The notes under the pieces were generated by a model. That model did not search any database, was not told the origin of the DNA, and was given only the letters and a program-made list of their open reading frames with translations. Positions 1 to 8,231 of a stretch of 64,000 bases of DNA are shown here, piece by piece (position 1 is the first letter of the stretch; each line of letters opens with the position of its first letter). Origin of the DNA: an uncultured Collinsella sp. (lineage in GTDB: Bacteria > Actinomycetota > Coriobacteriia > Coriobacteriales > Coriobacteriaceae); contig CAJJZP010000001.1 of assembly GCA_905197665.1 (NCBI GenBank), positions 1 through 64,000 of the forward strand, written 5' to 3'. The position numbers and the translations under genes were made by a program.

Positions 1-60
1 CCGCGCCGCGCTGGGAAGGGCCGCGTAACGGTCCAAGAAATCGTCCGCAGTCCCGTCTAA
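1..60 (+). CDS. Possible 3' end of an upstream gene (unassigned)
   Basis: The first frame is open from the window edge and ends at a TAA at 58-60. It encodes only about 19 residues, ending in VQEIVRSPV. This is too short to assign a family, and the frame could be open by chance. In many bacteria dnaB follows rplI, but this tail does not look like an L9 C-terminus. The following stretch up to dnaB holds no convincing gene. Confidence 0.2.
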   Translation, partial: PRRAGKGRVTVQEIVRSPV

Positions 61-180
61 CACAACGTACATAAGGGACCGTTCGCCCGTTTGGTTCGGT
101 GATGATTGTTAAGGCGCGCCTCGATTTAAAGCTGTGGCTGATACTATGGATGCTCGCAAGCGATATGAATGAGGATGCTC

Positions 181-1572
181 ATGGCATATGACGAAAGGGA
201 GACCGGGCTGACGGTCGAGGACCGCGGCTCAAAGTTGGGTCTTCCCCAAAACCAAGATGCAGAGGCCAATGTACTGGCCGCCATGCTGCTATCGCCCGAG
301 GTGGTCGAGGAGGCCCAGGTCGAGCTGCAGCCCGATGACTTCTACCGGCCCATTCATAAGACCATCTATACCGCGATGGTCGATATGTACAACAGCCGCA
401 TTCCCATCGACTCCATCTCGCTGATCGATTACCTGCGCAGCATCAACAAGCTCGATGCCGTGGGCGGCGAGGCGTACATTTTGGAGCTGATGGGTCAGAC
501 TCTGTCGCTCGTGAACTGGCAGCACCATGCCGCCATCGTTCGCCGCGATTCGATGCTGCGTGAGTTGATCGGCGCCACCAACGAGATCAACGCGCTGGCC
601 TATAACGCCCCCACCGATACCAAAGAGGTCGTGGAGCTGGCCGAGAGCAAGCTGCTCAAGGTCACGGCGCGCGAGGTCAAGTCGAGCTACAAGACGCTGA
701 CCGAGTTTATGGTCGAGGCCTATAACGAGGCCGAGGAAGTGTGCCAGGCCGGTGGCCAGGCTGCGGGCGTGCCCACGGGTTTCCCGTCGCTCGACCGCAT
801 GCTCATGGGTTTTCGCGAGGGTCAGCTCATCATTATCGGCGCCCGTCCTGCTGTAGGTAAGACGTCGTTCGCCCTGAATCTGGCGCTCAACGCTGCCGCT
901 GCTGGTTATACCGTCGGCTTCTTCTCGCTGGAGATGTCGGGCAAGGAAATTGCCCAGCGTCTGATCTGCGCCTACGCGATGATCTCGATCAGTGACTTTC
1001 GCATAGGCCGCATTAGCCCTGAGCAGTGGGCCAATATCAACGAGGCCACGCAGACCTTGTCCAAGCTCGATATTCTGATTGACGATACGCCCGGCACCAC
1101 AGTGACCGAGATTCGCGCCAAGAGCCGCCGCATGCTCCACAACAAGGAGAAGGCCATCATCATCCTGGACTACCTGCAGCTGGTGAGTCCTCCGCCGGGA
1201 CGCCGCTCCGAGAGCCGTACCGTCGAGGTCTCCGAGATGTCGCGTGGTCTGAAGATCATGGCCAAGGAGCTCAAGATCCCGCTCATCGCGCTGTCGCAGC
1301 TCTCGCGTCAGGTCGAATCCCGTACCGGCAAGCGCCCGCAGCTTTCCGACCTTCGTGAATCGGGCTCCATCGAGCAAGACGCCGATATCGTTATGTTCTT
1401 GGACCGCTCCGCCGACGAGGCCGAAGCCTCGCGCGGCGATCGACCCGACGAGGGCGTTACGCGTATCGTCGTGGCCAAGAACCGTTCGGGCCCGATCGGC
1501 GACGTCGACCTGATGTTCCTGCCGGCATCCACCAAGTTCTATGAGCTTGATGGGGCACATGCCGAGGAGTAG
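181..1572 (+). CDS. dnaB: Replicative DNA helicase DnaB
   Basis: Hexameric 5'-3' helicase of the replication fork, which interacts with primase and the loader. The N-terminal domain (about residues 10-110) is followed by a linker and the RecA-like C-terminal ATPase. Walker A reads GARPAVGKTS (about 220-229) and Walker B ends in an ILDYLQL stretch with Asp330. The later SQLSRQVE and RESGSIEQDAD motifs are typical of DnaB. ATGs at 169, 175 and 181 are all in frame. The one at 181 is preferred because GAGGA at 171-175 lies 5 nt upstream of it, giving 463 residues, the usual length. purA follows on the same strand after about 90 bp. No intein is present. Confidence 0.97.
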   Translation: MAYDERETGLTVEDRGSKLGLPQNQDAEANVLAAMLLSPEVVEEAQVELQPDDFYRPIHKTIYTAMVDMYNSRIPIDSISLIDYLRSINKLDAVGGEAYILELMGQTLSLVNWQHHAAIVRRDSMLRELIGATNEINALAYNAPTDTKEVVELAESKLLKVTAREVKSSYKTLTEFMVEAYNEAEEVCQAGGQAAGVPTGFPSLDRMLMGFREGQLIIIGARPAVGKTSFALNLALNAAAAGYTVGFFSLEMSGKEIAQRLICAYAMISISDFRIGRISPEQWANINEATQTLSKLDILIDDTPGTTVTEIRAKSRRMLHNKEKAIIILDYLQLVSPPPGRRSESRTVEVSEMSRGLKIMAKELKIPLIALSQLSRQVESRTGKRPQLSDLRESGSIEQDADIVMFLDRSADEAEASRGDRPDEGVTRIVVAKNRSGPIGDVDLMFLPASTKFYELDGAHAEE

Positions 1573-1665
1573 GACAGGCGCCCGTTGCACGGGTATACTG
1601 GGAATGTTTTGTGCTTCTGCGTGCCGGCGTGGCGCGTAGACAGTCCATGAATGTAAGGAGTAAAC

Positions 1666-2952
1666 ATGCCGTCAACCGTTTTGGTCGGTGCCCAGTGGGG
1701 CGATGAGGGCAAGGGTAAGATTTGCGACCTGGTCGCCGGCGACTTCGATGCCGTCGTGCGCTACTCGGGCGGCAACAACGCCGGCCACACCATCGTCGTC
1801 AACGGCAAGAAGTACGGCCTGCACCAGGTGCCTTCCGGCATCATGTATTCCGACCACGTGTCGGTGATCGGTAACGGCTGCGTCGTCAACCCCAAGGTTG
1901 TCCTTGAGGAGATCGACATGTTCGAGGCCGACGGCATCACCACCAAGAACCTCAAGATTAGCGGCAACGCGCATGTCATCATGCCGTACCACATCGATCT
2001 GGATGGCGCCTTTGAGCAGAAGCTCGGCAAGAAGAACATCGGTACCACCAAGCGCGGTATCGGTCCGTGCTATCAGGACAAGATGGCCCGCATTGGTCTG
2101 CGCATGCAGGACATGCTGGACGAGACGCTGTTCCGCGACAAGCTGGAGACCGCTCTCGCTCGCGTGAACCCCGAGCTCGAGCTCATCTACAACCTGCCCA
2201 CCTACACCGTGGACCAGATTTGCGACGAGTACCTGCCCATGGCCGAGCGCCTGCGTCCCTACATCACCGAGACGAGCCTGCTGCTCAACAACATGATTGA
2301 TGAGGGCAAGAACCTGCTGTTTGAGGGCGCCCAGGCGACGCTGCTCGATATCGACCACGGCACCTATCCGTACGTGACGTCTTCCAACTGCACCGCCGGC
2401 GGCGCCATCACCGGTTCCGGCGTGGGCATGAAGAACGTCGACCGCGTGCTGGGCGTCATGAAGGCCTATATCACCCGCGTCGGTTCGGGCCCCATGCCCA
2501 CCGAGCTTTCCTATGAGTCCGAGGCCGGCCACACGCTGACCGAGGAGGGCTATGAGTACGGTGTGACCACCGGTCGCCGTCGTCGCTGCGGCTGGTTTGA
2601 CGGCCCTATCGCCAACTATGCCTCGCGCGTCAACGGCCTCACCGATATCGCCCTGACCAAGCTCGACGTGCTTTCGGCCTTCGACACCATCAAGGTGTGC
2701 GTGGCCTACGACGTCGATGGCGAGCGCTACACCAGCGTGCCCGAGCATCAGGTGCGCTTTGAGCATGCCAAGCCCATCTACGAGGAGCTCCCTGGCTGGA
2801 AGTGCGACATCACCGGTTGCCGCAGCTTTGACGAGCTGCCGCAGGAGGCTCAGGACTACGTGGCGTTTATCGAGGACCTGGCACACACCCGCGTGACGTT
2901 CATTGGCGTTGGCGCTGGTCGCGAGCAGATCATCAACCGATTCTGGAAGTAA
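1666..2952 (+). CDS. purA: Adenylosuccinate synthetase
   Basis: Joins IMP and aspartate using GTP to form adenylosuccinate, the first committed step from IMP to AMP, in the cytoplasm. The protein is 428 residues, the normal bacterial length. The N-terminal P-loop-like motif GAQWGDEGKGK contains the catalytic Asp13, and NAGHT contains His41, both at the positions known for the family. The TTGRRRRCGWFD region is also diagnostic. AAGGAG sits just upstream of the ATG, and a TATACT hexamer at 1594-1599 could be a -10 element. It is one of six purine genes spread over this strand. Confidence 0.97.
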   Translation: MPSTVLVGAQWGDEGKGKICDLVAGDFDAVVRYSGGNNAGHTIVVNGKKYGLHQVPSGIMYSDHVSVIGNGCVVNPKVVLEEIDMFEADGITTKNLKISGNAHVIMPYHIDLDGAFEQKLGKKNIGTTKRGIGPCYQDKMARIGLRMQDMLDETLFRDKLETALARVNPELELIYNLPTYTVDQICDEYLPMAERLRPYITETSLLLNNMIDEGKNLLFEGAQATLLDIDHGTYPYVTSSNCTAGGAITGSGVGMKNVDRVLGVMKAYITRVGSGPMPTELSYESEAGHTLTEEGYEYGVTTGRRRRCGWFDGPIANYASRVNGLTDIALTKLDVLSAFDTIKVCVAYDVDGERYTSVPEHQVRFEHAKPIYEELPGWKCDITGCRSFDELPQEAQDYVAFIEDLAHTRVTFIGVGAGREQIINRFWK

Positions 2953-2973
2953 TCGGGACCATTTGGTTATTGC

Positions 2974-3018
2974 GATATACCCCTTTGCAGCCCAAGTGGG
3001 CGGCCGAGGGGTATATTT
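2974..3018 (+). terminator. Nested hairpin between purA and purD
   Basis: ATATACCCCT at 2975-2984 pairs perfectly with AGGGGTATAT at 3007-3016. Inside it GCCC at 2990-2993 pairs with GGGC at 2998-3001 around AAGT. A short T stretch follows. It can act as a terminator for purA or an attenuator ahead of purD. Its AT-rich arm could alternatively contain a -10 element for purD. Confidence 0.5.
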
Positions 3019-3070
3019 GCTTGCAAAGGGCTCGCGCGGAGCGGGCCATTCATCCATAGAGGAGGCACCC

Positions 3071-4375
3071 TTGAAGGCGGACACTCAAACCATCGACATC
3101 CTGTTGTTGGGCAGCGGCGGCCGTGAGCATGCTTTGGCAGCTAAGCTCGCAGCATCACCGCGCGCCGGCAAGCTCTACATTGCGCCGGGTAACGGCGGCA
3201 CCGCGAGCTGCGGCGAGAACGTTGTTCTCGACGACTGCGATCCTGCGGCCGTGGCGGCGTTTGCGCAGAGCCATGGATGCGGACTCGTGGTAATTGGCCC
3301 CGAGGCTCCGCTCGTGGCGGGCGTGGCCGATGCCGTGCGCGCGGCGGGTATTCCCTGCTTTGGCCCGGGTGCCGAGGGCGCCCAGATGGAGGGCTCTAAG
3401 CTGTTCTCCAAGCAGCTCATGGAGCGTGCGGGCATTCCGACGGCAGCCTATGGTTCGTTTACTGACGAGGCTTCGGCTCTCGCCTATGTGCGTGAGCAGG
3501 GTGCCCCGCTGGTCGTGAAGGCTGACGGCCTTGCCGCGGGCAAGGGCGTTATCGTGGCGACCGAACTTGAGCAGGCCGAAGAGGCCGTGCGCGAGTGCTT
3601 TGGCGGCACCTTTGGCGATGCCGGCAACACCGTGGTTATCGAGGAGATGCTCGTTGGCCCCGAATGCTCGCTTTTGGCCTTTACCGACGGCAAGACCGTG
3701 CGTCCCATGGCCACCTCGCAGGATCACAAGCGCGCGCTCGAGGGCGATCTTGGCCCCAACACGGGCGGCATGGGCGTTTACAGCCCGGTGCCTATCGTGA
3801 CCGACGAGGAGCACGCCACCATGGTGGCGGTCATGGAGCAGACCGTGGCCGAGCTTGCTGCCGAGGGCATCGACTACCGCGGCTGCCTGTACGGCGGCTT
3901 TATGCTTACCCCCGCCGGCCCCAAGGTGCTGGAGTTCAACGCCCGCTTTGGCGACCCCGAGACGCAGGTCGTGCTGCCGCGCCTCAAGAACGACCTGGTC
4001 GAGGTTATGCTCGCCTGCGCCAACTGCGAGCTTGATCAGATTGAGCTCGACTGGCGCGACGAGTGGGCCGTGGCTGTTGTCCTGACGAGCGCGGGCTACC
4101 CCGGCAGCTATGAGAAGGGCAAAGTCATCACCGGCATCGCCGACGCCGAGGCCATGGAGAACGTGACCGTGTACCATGCCGGCACCGCCGTGGTGGACGG
4201 TCGGCTCGTGACCAACGGTGGCCGTGTGCTTGCCGTGACCGCGCTGGGCGACACGTTTGAGAACGCTCGCAACCTTGCTTACGATGCCTGCGAGAAGATT
4301 GATTTTGAGGGCAAGACCCTGCGTCACGACATCGGTCTGCGTGCACTGCGTGGCCGCGACGCCTGGGATGCCTAA
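3071..4375 (+). CDS. purD: Phosphoribosylamine-glycine ligase (GAR synthetase)
   Basis: ATP-dependent ligation of glycine to phosphoribosylamine, the second step of de novo purine synthesis. The N-terminal domain begins with the LLGSGGREHAL motif (about residues 12-22). An ATP-grasp domain follows, with KADGLAAGKGV and a metal-binding stretch ending in EFNARFGDPETQ. The frame is open back into purA, but the start is taken as TTG at 3071 because GAGGAGG at about 3059-3065 lies directly upstream. The resulting 434 residues begin two residues into a well-conserved region, as expected for the family. The Nudix gene follows after about 20 bp, so the two are probably co-transcribed. Confidence 0.96.
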   Translation: MKADTQTIDILLLGSGGREHALAAKLAASPRAGKLYIAPGNGGTASCGENVVLDDCDPAAVAAFAQSHGCGLVVIGPEAPLVAGVADAVRAAGIPCFGPGAEGAQMEGSKLFSKQLMERAGIPTAAYGSFTDEASALAYVREQGAPLVVKADGLAAGKGVIVATELEQAEEAVRECFGGTFGDAGNTVVIEEMLVGPECSLLAFTDGKTVRPMATSQDHKRALEGDLGPNTGGMGVYSPVPIVTDEEHATMVAVMEQTVAELAAEGIDYRGCLYGGFMLTPAGPKVLEFNARFGDPETQVVLPRLKNDLVEVMLACANCELDQIELDWRDEWAVAVVLTSAGYPGSYEKGKVITGIADAEAMENVTVYHAGTAVVDGRLVTNGGRVLAVTALGDTFENARNLAYDACEKIDFEGKTLRHDIGLRALRGRDAWDA

Positions 4376-4396
4376 AGTCCGAGAGGAATGAGACGG

Positions 4397-5092
4397 ATGG
4401 ACGAGAAGAACGAAGAGCTCGTGGACGCGCAGATCGTCGAGGAAGATAGCCGCGCGTACGGACACGCCGAGGGCGAGCCGGGTGGCGAGGTTGTCGACGA
4501 GCCGATGCTGGTGCTGGGCGATGACGACCCGCACGATGCCGAGCTGCACGAGAAGATTCTTTCGGAGGAGTGCGCCTGGAAGGGCAAGATCCTCGACGTC
4601 CACCGTCTTGAGGTTGAGCTGCCCAACGGCCACCGTAGCGCCCGCGACATCATTCGCCATCCGGGCGCGGCGGCCGTTGTGGCGCTGACCGAGAGCGGCA
4701 AGATCGTGCTGGTGCGTCAGTACCGCACCGCCATCGACCGCGTGACGGTCGAGATTCCCGCCGGCAAGCTCGATCCAGGCGAGGACCCGCTCGATTGCGC
4801 CAAGCGCGAGCTGCACGAGGAGACGGGCTTTAGGGCCGGCCGCATTCGCTTTTTGACGTCGATCGTCACGACCTGCGGCTTCTGCGACGAGATCATTCAT
4901 ATCTACCTGGCCACCAAGCTCGAGTTCGATGCGCCCAACCCCGATGATGACGAGTTCGTCAACGTGGACCTCGTGCCGCTGCACGAGCTGATCGACGCCG
5001 TGCTCGACGGCAAGATCGAAGACGCCAAGACCGTCGTGGGCGCCTTGGCCTGCGATAGCATCGCGCATCGACTTGGTGGAGCCGAACTGTAA
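4397..5092 (+). CDS. Nudix hydrolase, ADP-ribose pyrophosphatase type
   Basis: Predicted to hydrolyse ADP-ribose or a related nucleoside diphosphate-sugar to AMP and a sugar phosphate. A perfect Nudix box (G-x5-E-x7-RELHEETG) lies at about residues 123-145. It is preceded by VVALTESGKIVLVRQYR and followed by TSIVTTCGFCDEIIHIYLA, the arrangement seen in NudF-like enzymes. The first about 55 residues are acidic, poorly conserved in appearance and longer than in typical family members. The ATG at 4397 is preferred over the one at 4388 because GAGAGGA at about 4381-4387 is well spaced only for the later codon. Exact substrate is not determinable from sequence. Confidence 0.9.
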   Translation: MDEKNEELVDAQIVEEDSRAYGHAEGEPGGEVVDEPMLVLGDDDPHDAELHEKILSEECAWKGKILDVHRLEVELPNGHRSARDIIRHPGAAAVVALTESGKIVLVRQYRTAIDRVTVEIPAGKLDPGEDPLDCAKRELHEETGFRAGRIRFLTSIVTTCGFCDEIIHIYLATKLEFDAPNPDDDEFVNVDLVPLHELIDAVLDGKIEDAKTVVGALACDSIAHRLGGAEL

Positions 5093-5119
5093 CGAGCGGG
5101 GATGATCCCGCAGGTTTGT

Positions 5120-5269
5120 ATAAGTCAGCGAAAGTGCTCCATTTGAGACAAGGTGGCCTAAAAGAGGAGGGAAGCGTATGGATATGCGCGACCGACGATT
5201 GAAGGCCAGATTGTCCAAATGGAGCACTTGCAGCGTCGAGACGAAACGCGGTTTGGTAAAACCGCGTAA
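5120..5269 (+). repeat. Structured 150-bp repeat, copy 1 (conserved loops, variable stems)
   Basis: The 5' flank ATAAGTCAGCGAAA opens a long stem. 5132-5145 pairs with 5216-5229 over 14 bp, then a bulged A at 5146, then GACAA (5147-5151) pairs with TTGTC (5211-5215). Inside are GGTG, a GGCCT/AGGCC stem, a small hairpin (GCGTAT-GGAT-ATGCGC at 5174-5189, with one G-U pair), ATTGAA and CAGA. The 3' flank is CAGCGTCGAG followed by a CGCGGTTT/AAAACCGCG hairpin ending in GTAA. A second copy at 31086-31236 has the same layout with different, internally matching stem sequences. It carries no convincing gene. Confidence 0.8.
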
Positions 5270-5276
5270 GGTGATT

Positions 5277-7046
5277 ATGTTTAAGAGGTTTTTGTCGTAT
5301 TACAAGCCCCAGATGGGGCTTTTTGTTGCCGATACTGTTTGCGCCCTGGTGCTTGCCGCCATCGATCTGGCGTTTCCTATCATTCTGCGCAATCTGACCG
5401 GCGGGCTCTTTACCCAGGGTCAGGCTGCGATTATGCAGGCGCTCGGTATGATCGCGGTTGGCCTGGTACTGATGTATGCCATCCGTTGTGCCTGTCGCTA
5501 CTTTGTGAGTTACTGGGGCCACGTGATGGGCGCGCGCATGGAGTCCAAGATGCGCGAGGACCTGTTCGATCAGTACGAGCGCTTTAGCTTTGCGTACTTC
5601 GATCGCAACAGCTCGGGTGACATGATGAGCCGCGTGGTCAACGACCTGTTCGATATCTGCGAGGCGGCACACCACGTGCCCGAGTGGATTATCATCTGCG
5701 GCATCGAGATCGTCGGCTCGTTCGTGATTCTCTTTGCTATTGCCCCGGTGCTGGCGCTTGCCATGGCCGTGGTGACGGCGGTGTTTGCGGTCATCATGTT
5801 TTGGCAGAACATGCGCATGCGCGAGGTCTTTAGCGACAACCGCAAAAAAATCAGCGGTATTAATGCTCAGCTGCAGGATTCGCTGGCAGGCATGCGCGTG
5901 GTCAAGAGTTTTGCGAACGAGGAAGCTGAGCGCTCCAAGTTCCGCGCCTCTAACGACCGCTATCTTTCGTCCAAGGAGAATATGTATCACGCCATGGGCG
6001 TCTACACTGCGACGTATGGCCTGCTCTCGGGCGTGTTGTACGTGATCGTGGTGCTGCTGGGTGGTTGGCTGGTGGCGCAAGGCCAACTGCAGCCGGTCGA
6101 TATGGCAACCTTCGCGCTCTACATTTCGCTGTTCTGCACCCCGCTCGAGACGCTTGTGAACTCGGCTGAGACGTATCAGAAGGCCATTGCCGGCTTTAAG
6201 CGCATGGACGAGGTGCTTTCGACCGCCCCGGATATCCAGGACAAGCCGGATGCCGCGGACCTGCAGGTGACGGCGGGCGCGGTTGAATATCGCGACGTGT
6301 GCTTTAGCTACGAGGATGTTGAGTTGGGTGGCGGCGAAGAGGCTCGTCCCGTGATTGACCATATGGATCTGTCCATCAAGCCCGGCCAGACCATTGCCCT
6401 GGTCGGCCCCTCGGGCGGTGGCAAGTCCACAACGTGTTCGCTGCTGCCGCGCTTTTATGACGTAGCTGCTGGATCCGTCAGCATCGACGGCCAAGATGTG
6501 CGCGACGTGACGCAACAGAGCCTGCGCCGCGCTATTGGCCTGGTGCAGCAGGACGTCTACCTGTTTGACGGTACGATTGGCGAGAATATCGCCTACGGCA
6601 AGCCGGGTGCCACGGCAGAAGAGGTCGCCGAGGCCGCCCGCCGCGCCAATATCGATGCCTTCATTGAGTCGCTGCCGCAGGGCTATGACACCGTGGTGGG
6701 CGAGCGCGGTAGCCGTCTTTCGGGCGGTCAAAAGCAGCGCGTCGCCATTGCGCGCGTGTTCCTCAAGAATCCCAAGATTCTTATTTTGGATGAGGCGACG
6801 AGTGCTCTGGATAACGAGAGCGAGGAGGCGGTGCAGGAGTCGCTCGAGCGCTTGGCGCGCGGGCGCACCACGATTATCATTGCCCACCGCCTCTCGACCA
6901 TTAAGCATGCCGACGAGATTGCGACCGTTGAGCATGGTCGCGTTGTGGAACGTGGTACGCACGAGGAGCTTCTCGCCCGTGGCGGCACCTATGCCCGTTA
7001 CTATCGAATGCAGTTCGAAGGTGCGCGTGCGCACGAGCTCGACTGA
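5277..7046 (+). CDS. ABC exporter, fused membrane and ATPase domains
   Basis: Half-size ABC exporter of 589 residues, expected to act as a dimer in the cytoplasmic membrane. A six-helix transmembrane domain (about residues 1-310) precedes the nucleotide-binding domain with Walker A GPSGGGKST (about 377-385), the signature LSGGQKQR (481-488), Walker B ILILDEATSALD and the AHRLST switch histidine. It resembles the MsbA/multidrug and lipid exporter group, but substrate is unknown. An upstream in-frame ATG at 5178 would add 33 residues translated wholly from the repeat at 5120-5269. ATG 5277, with AAGGTG just upstream, is therefore the better start. The next gene begins about 20 bp downstream. 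Confidence 0.92.
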   Translation: MFKRFLSYYKPQMGLFVADTVCALVLAAIDLAFPIILRNLTGGLFTQGQAAIMQALGMIAVGLVLMYAIRCACRYFVSYWGHVMGARMESKMREDLFDQYERFSFAYFDRNSSGDMMSRVVNDLFDICEAAHHVPEWIIICGIEIVGSFVILFAIAPVLALAMAVVTAVFAVIMFWQNMRMREVFSDNRKKISGINAQLQDSLAGMRVVKSFANEEAERSKFRASNDRYLSSKENMYHAMGVYTATYGLLSGVLYVIVVLLGGWLVAQGQLQPVDMATFALYISLFCTPLETLVNSAETYQKAIAGFKRMDEVLSTAPDIQDKPDAADLQVTAGAVEYRDVCFSYEDVELGGGEEARPVIDHMDLSIKPGQTIALVGPSGGGKSTTCSLLPRFYDVAAGSVSIDGQDVRDVTQQSLRRAIGLVQQDVYLFDGTIGENIAYGKPGATAEEVAEAARRANIDAFIESLPQGYDTVVGERGSRLSGGQKQRVAIARVFLKNPKILILDEATSALDNESEEAVQESLERLARGRTTIIIAHRLSTIKHADEIATVEHGRVVERGTHEELLARGGTYARYYRMQFEGARAHELD

Positions 7047-7065
7047 TTGATATGACAGGAAGTTT

Positions 7066-8025
7066 ATGGCTGATAAGAACCCTTTGACTCCGGAAGAAGT
7101 GACGGAGTTATTCTCCGAAATCGACGCATCCGGTGTCTTGGATCCGACGCTTGCCAAAAAGCGCACCGAGCGCATGCGCGAAAAAGAGGCTGCGGCCAAG
7201 CGCGGTGACAAGACTGCGCTGGCACGCCTGCGCAGCGAGGACCGCGCGAGCCAGGCAAAACATATCGACCCGCTGTCCGAGGATGACCCTTCGGGTTCGC
7301 GGGTGAGCCATACCATTACGAAGACTGCCATGGCCGTAGTTATCGGCATTCTGGTGTTGATCGTGGGCATGCAGATTGGCTACGGCGTGATGCGCCGCCT
7401 GAACACTGCCAACCTGTCCGAGAGCGTTTCGGTGGATACCGTTTCCACGGCACTGAAGGGCGGCCTTGAGTGGGGCAACGGCTTTACGCAGTTCCCGCTC
7501 GACTTTACCGTCGATGAAGCCGATGAGCGTACGGGCACGGTCGAGGTAACGGTGTTGGACACGTCTTCGGCCAATGAGCTCGAGCTGCTGTCCAATGGAC
7601 AGATTCAGGCGGCGGCGCTTGCAACCAATGCCCTGCTCAACGATAAGATCGACCGCGTGGTGTATAACGTGCACGCCTATATCGACGAGGACAGCAACAT
7701 CCAGCACGATTCCTTCTTTGGCATGTTTCCCGCACGGGGCCATCAGAGCGCCATTCTGACGTTCGTGTGGACCAAGAGCTCGTCAAATGCCACGAGTATC
7801 GACTGGAAGATGCGTATCGTGAGCATGGACGACACGATTGCCGAGCGCATCCAAAAGCAGGTGAACTCGGTTTCGTCGCTTATCGAGGACCCGGCGGTAA
7901 GCCAGACCAAGATCACGGAAGAAAAGGCCGAGCGCGACTTGGAGCATCGCCTGCACGGTCGCGAGATCTTCCGCGGCGGCAAGCCCGACCGCACGCCGTC
8001 CGATCTGCTGGAGCAGGATAAATAA
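7066..8025 (+). CDS. Single-helix membrane protein of unknown function
   Basis: 319 residues, family not recognised. A charged, helical cytoplasmic N-terminus (residues 1-86) is followed by one hydrophobic segment (about 87-109) and an extracytoplasmic domain of about 200 residues with mixed alpha/beta character. The far C-terminus is again charged. There is no signal peptidase site, lipobox or sorting signal. AGGAAG precedes the ATG. It follows the ABC exporter by 19 bp and shares its downstream terminator, so the two are probably one transcription unit. That suggests, without proving, a shared role at the envelope. Confidence 0.8.
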   Translation: MADKNPLTPEEVTELFSEIDASGVLDPTLAKKRTERMREKEAAAKRGDKTALARLRSEDRASQAKHIDPLSEDDPSGSRVSHTITKTAMAVVIGILVLIVGMQIGYGVMRRLNTANLSESVSVDTVSTALKGGLEWGNGFTQFPLDFTVDEADERTGTVEVTVLDTSSANELELLSNGQIQAAALATNALLNDKIDRVVYNVHAYIDEDSNIQHDSFFGMFPARGHQSAILTFVWTKSSSNATSIDWKMRIVSMDDTIAERIQKQVNSVSSLIEDPAVSQTKITEEKAERDLEHRLHGREIFRGGKPDRTPSDLLEQDK

Positions 8026-8029
8026 AGCG

Positions 8030-8073
8030 AATCATCCCGCGTGAGTCACAAGCCCACGCGGGATGATTTTTAA
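8030..8073 (+). terminator. Rho-independent terminator
   Basis: AATCATCCCGCGTG at 8030-8043 pairs perfectly with CACGCGGGATGATT at 8055-8068, and a T run follows. It ends the ABC exporter/membrane protein unit and separates it from the carAB leader. Confidence 0.9.
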
Positions 8074-8194
8074 TCCCCGTCCCAGAAAAAACATTATGCA
8101 TGGGAAGTCATAATTATCATTTTGTAAACAATTCTATGTAATTAATGCCATATGCGATGCTTACGGTTAGAATACCGCGAGGCCTAACTACCAA

Positions 8195-8227
8195 CCTTTA
8201 AGCCGGTCCTGTGAGACCGGGAAGGAG
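8195..8227 (+). promoter_or_regulatory. PyrR-binding RNA element overlapping the carA ribosome binding site
   Basis: The leader reads CCTTTAAG, GGTCC, TGTGA, GACC, GGGAAGG. This is the layout of the PyrR recognition stem-loop of pyr operons: lower stem CCTT/AAGG, internal TTAA bulge, upper stem GGTC/GACC and a loop with the conserved GUGA-type sequence. The AAGG of the lower stem is also the Shine-Dalgarno sequence of carA (ATG at 8232). PyrR bound to UMP or UTP would stabilise the fold and block translation, as known for some actinobacterial pyr leaders. No separate terminator hairpin is visible between it and the ATG. Confidence 0.75.
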
Positions 8228-8231
8228 AATT

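Noticed and set aside
3155..5227. Minus-strand frame of about 690 codons opposite purD and the Nudix gene
   Set aside because: Antisense to two well-identified genes and without a credible start or motif.
5120..5269. Integron attC site as an explanation for the 150-bp element
   Set aside because: The bulged base and long stem recall attC, but the GTTRRRY and RYYYAAC end boxes are missing, and no integron integrase or gene cassette array is seen.
5120..5269. Retron RNA as an explanation for the 150-bp element
   Set aside because: No reverse transcriptase gene lies near either copy.
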